Part shown: in pieces, positions 61,941 through 64,000 of the stretch | How positions within the stretch are numbered: position 1 is the first letter of the stretch | Layout: the number at the start of each line of letters is the position of its first letter | From: Podocnemis expansa | Taxonomy: Eukaryota; Chordata; Testudines; Podocnemididae | DNA length: 64,000 bases | Assembly (NCBI GenBank): GCA_007922195.1 | Contig: ML681992.1 | Location: 3,841,569 to 3,905,568 of the forward strand | Direction: 5' to 3' | Translations under genes and position numbers: made by a program | Notes under the pieces: generated by a model | Seen by the model: only the letters and a program-made list of their open reading frames with translations | Databases searched by the model: none | What the model was told of the DNA's origin: nothing

Positions 61941-64000
61941 ATATTCAGCTAAAACGTATCCTACTGTTAGATTGTGCATGATTTTGGTTTACCCGTAGCC
62001 TGTGAAATATACATACTTTCTGTTAAAAAGCGGGAATAATAATCCATTATGACCAATAATATGTTTTGCACAATGACACCTACAGGTGATACTGAACCAG
62101 TCTATTCTACTGCAATTATTTATTCATAGAACAGGGAGATATATAATCAAGGTGGAATGAGAGCATGGTCAGTGGGACAGTGAATTTTTTTTCTCATTTA
62201 TTTGTTTAGTTACTGTAGCACCTGTCTAGGGTACTGAGAATCTTGGTACAGGATACACTGAACCTTCTGGTATGCAGAATTCCCAGTAGAACAGGCTGGC
62301 TCAGTGTCACCCACAGTTGCTATTATGCAAATCACATTACTGTTCAGAACCAATTGCCATGCCAGTTTTCAAGCCTTGTGATAACTGAAGCAAGAGAGTC
62401 AACAGAAAAAAAGTGGCTCAGCAGCCCTCTGATACTCTTGAGAAAGGAAACACCTAGAATACTACCCACATTACAAACTGAATTTTCACTAGTTCCCTAA
62501 GATAATGTTATGGTTACAGCTGAGCCCAATTTTATGAGCCCAGTTCTGTATGAGCCCAATATATAGTATAAGCCCTATATCATGAACCCAGTTCTATCAT
62601 ATCCAGACTTCATGAACCCAATTCAAACTCAGGTGTTGTGATGTTACACCAAGGATGAATTTAACCCTAAGATAGAGGGGACACTGGTAAGCCTACCTAT
62701 CACCTCCTGTTATAGAGTCCATTTTCATTTGCTTATTATTTTGTCCAACTTTATCCATCTGGGATGAAATTTTTCTTGCTCAGTCTCTGCCTCAGGTTAA
62801 TTTTGCTTTCTAAAGATTCATCAAAAACAAAATAACCATTGTTGAGAACTAGCTTAGAGAAAAAGACATCATTTTTCTAATGTTAGTATGTTTCCAGGGC
62901 AGATTTAAGACAAGCCTCAGTAGGATGGACTAGTAGCTTGAAATGTAGTAGGGGCAGTTATGGGAGTAGAGAGGTACCTTATTCTGTCTCCAAGAAAATC
63001 CAGTCAGATTTAGCCAAGTTATAAGCTTACATTTTAGAAATGTCTCTCAGGCACTACACTAGGCTGTTCTTTCAGAGCTGAGAAACAGAATCCAGGTTTT
63101 AATATGCAGGTGGTTGATAAATTGTGAATCAATTGTTTGGTTACACTTTGGTTATTTAATCTTTGAAGTATGTTTCAACATGAACCACTGTCTACCAGGT
63201 TTCTTGTTATAACCCAATAACAATATAGTACTGACAAAAGTTGTAAATGATACTTACTTCTGGGAAGCCATATTATGAAGGTTTTTTTATATCATCCTAT
63301 GCAGACCTTGCAGTCACAGAGTTACACTTCTAAAGCCATTGTTTCATACCCTACCTATTTACAAGTAAAAGATACTGACTGCATCATCTGACACTAGATT
63401 TAACCAGTTTTTTCTGGTATCTCGTGTTACCCTTATTTCCATGTTCTGAACATACACACTTCAGGTGCTAAAGGGTTTGAAGACACCTACGCTTGCATCA
63501 GGATAGAACAATTATACATCTCGTTCTCTTTCCATGGGACATTCTAGTACAAACCTATCAAAGTACGTCCTTTTTTATTGCTATAGTAAGGCATTCGTCT
63601 GTCCTGATTTTGATGGCTTCCCTATTTTCTCAAGCCAAAACTTACTGCAGTGAATACAAGGAGTTGTGGGCTATTTAGCATAACTGAGTTGCAGGAAAGT
63701 CATAGGTCAACATAGTCTATATGGTGCACTATTATATTCGTGCATAACTCATACTAATATAAATACGGTGTAGATAATACATATTAATAATATGCTATGT
63801 ATATATTTCAGCCAGCATATATTAGTCAACAACCACTTGTCACCTTGATAATTGTTATAGCTAAGGTAACACCTTTGCTAAATTAATATATGACACAGTG
63901 TTAAGGTCCAGTCCCAGGGTAGCTGGTCTGTGTGGATAGACACAGAGCTCAACTCTTCCTGAAATGGAGCAGGTAAGTTTAATCCATATAATTAAAGAGC

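Larger units (their letters stand above)
47784..64000. other. 5' flank of OLFM4, no further gene
   Basis: Apart from the elements listed separately and the kappaB site, I see no exon, RNA gene or protein similarity in this 16-kb flank. Sub-stretches with nothing recognisable are 47803-48213, 49604-51385 (GC-rich, repeat-like 50610-51350, plus a 19-bp direct repeat AGAGCTGAAATCACTGAAG at 49765 and 49800), 51916-52681, 53960-54010, 54130-54660, 56701-58379, 59734-61104 and 61956-64000. The AATAAA-containing stretch at 57470-57600 could be an old LTR end, but this is not supported further. Confidence 0.7.

Overview
The window is vertebrate nuclear DNA, most probably from a turtle. It carries CR1 LINE fragments in both orientations, a tRNA-derived SINE whose 3' tail is CR1-like (the arrangement known from the tortoise Pol III/SINE), and many short hAT-like and other terminal-inverted-repeat elements of the type common in turtles. 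Two 10-N runs (1409-1418, 42214-42223) mark assembly gaps. The species assignment is an inference from repeat families.

I can support one protein-coding gene. It is an olfactomedin-4 (OLFM4) orthologue on the minus strand. Five coding exons run from the signal-peptide exon at 47641-47733, through 39745-39897, 23948-24160 and 22979-23132, to the large olfactomedin-domain exon at 12012-12814. All splice junctions are canonical GT-AG and the phases join exactly, giving a 471-residue secreted glycoprotein. A TATA box (47777-47783) and an adjacent consensus NF-kappaB site (47793-47802) lie just upstream of the start codon. A poly(A) signal lies 89 bases past the stop. Introns 1, 2, 3 and 4 measure about 7.7, 15.6, 0.8 and 10.2 kb.

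Everything else is non-coding and heavily colonised. The 3' flank (1-11900) holds CR1 fragments, a 1.2-kb element with palindromic ends inserted in a CR1, and hAT-like elements. Intron 4 holds hAT-like elements with exact 8-bp target duplications and a CR1. Intron 2 holds a cluster of elements ending GGCTATGTCTACAC, including a 3.46-kb inverted-repeat structure, and a second copy of a block also found at 2140-3270. Intron 1 holds an antisense CR1 split by a hAT-like element and a hAT-like element carrying a 91-bp minisatellite. The 5' flank (47784-64000) holds more of the same plus a CpG-rich, LTR-like stretch at about 54660-56700.

The most interesting structure is in the repeats. One family shares its ends while its interiors are built from different self-complementary words. 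A second family repeatedly forms fold-back copies with 9-15-bp target duplications. A paralogous block also provides a natural empty site for two insertions. Long open frames in the GC-rich repeats are compositional artefacts and are not called as genes.
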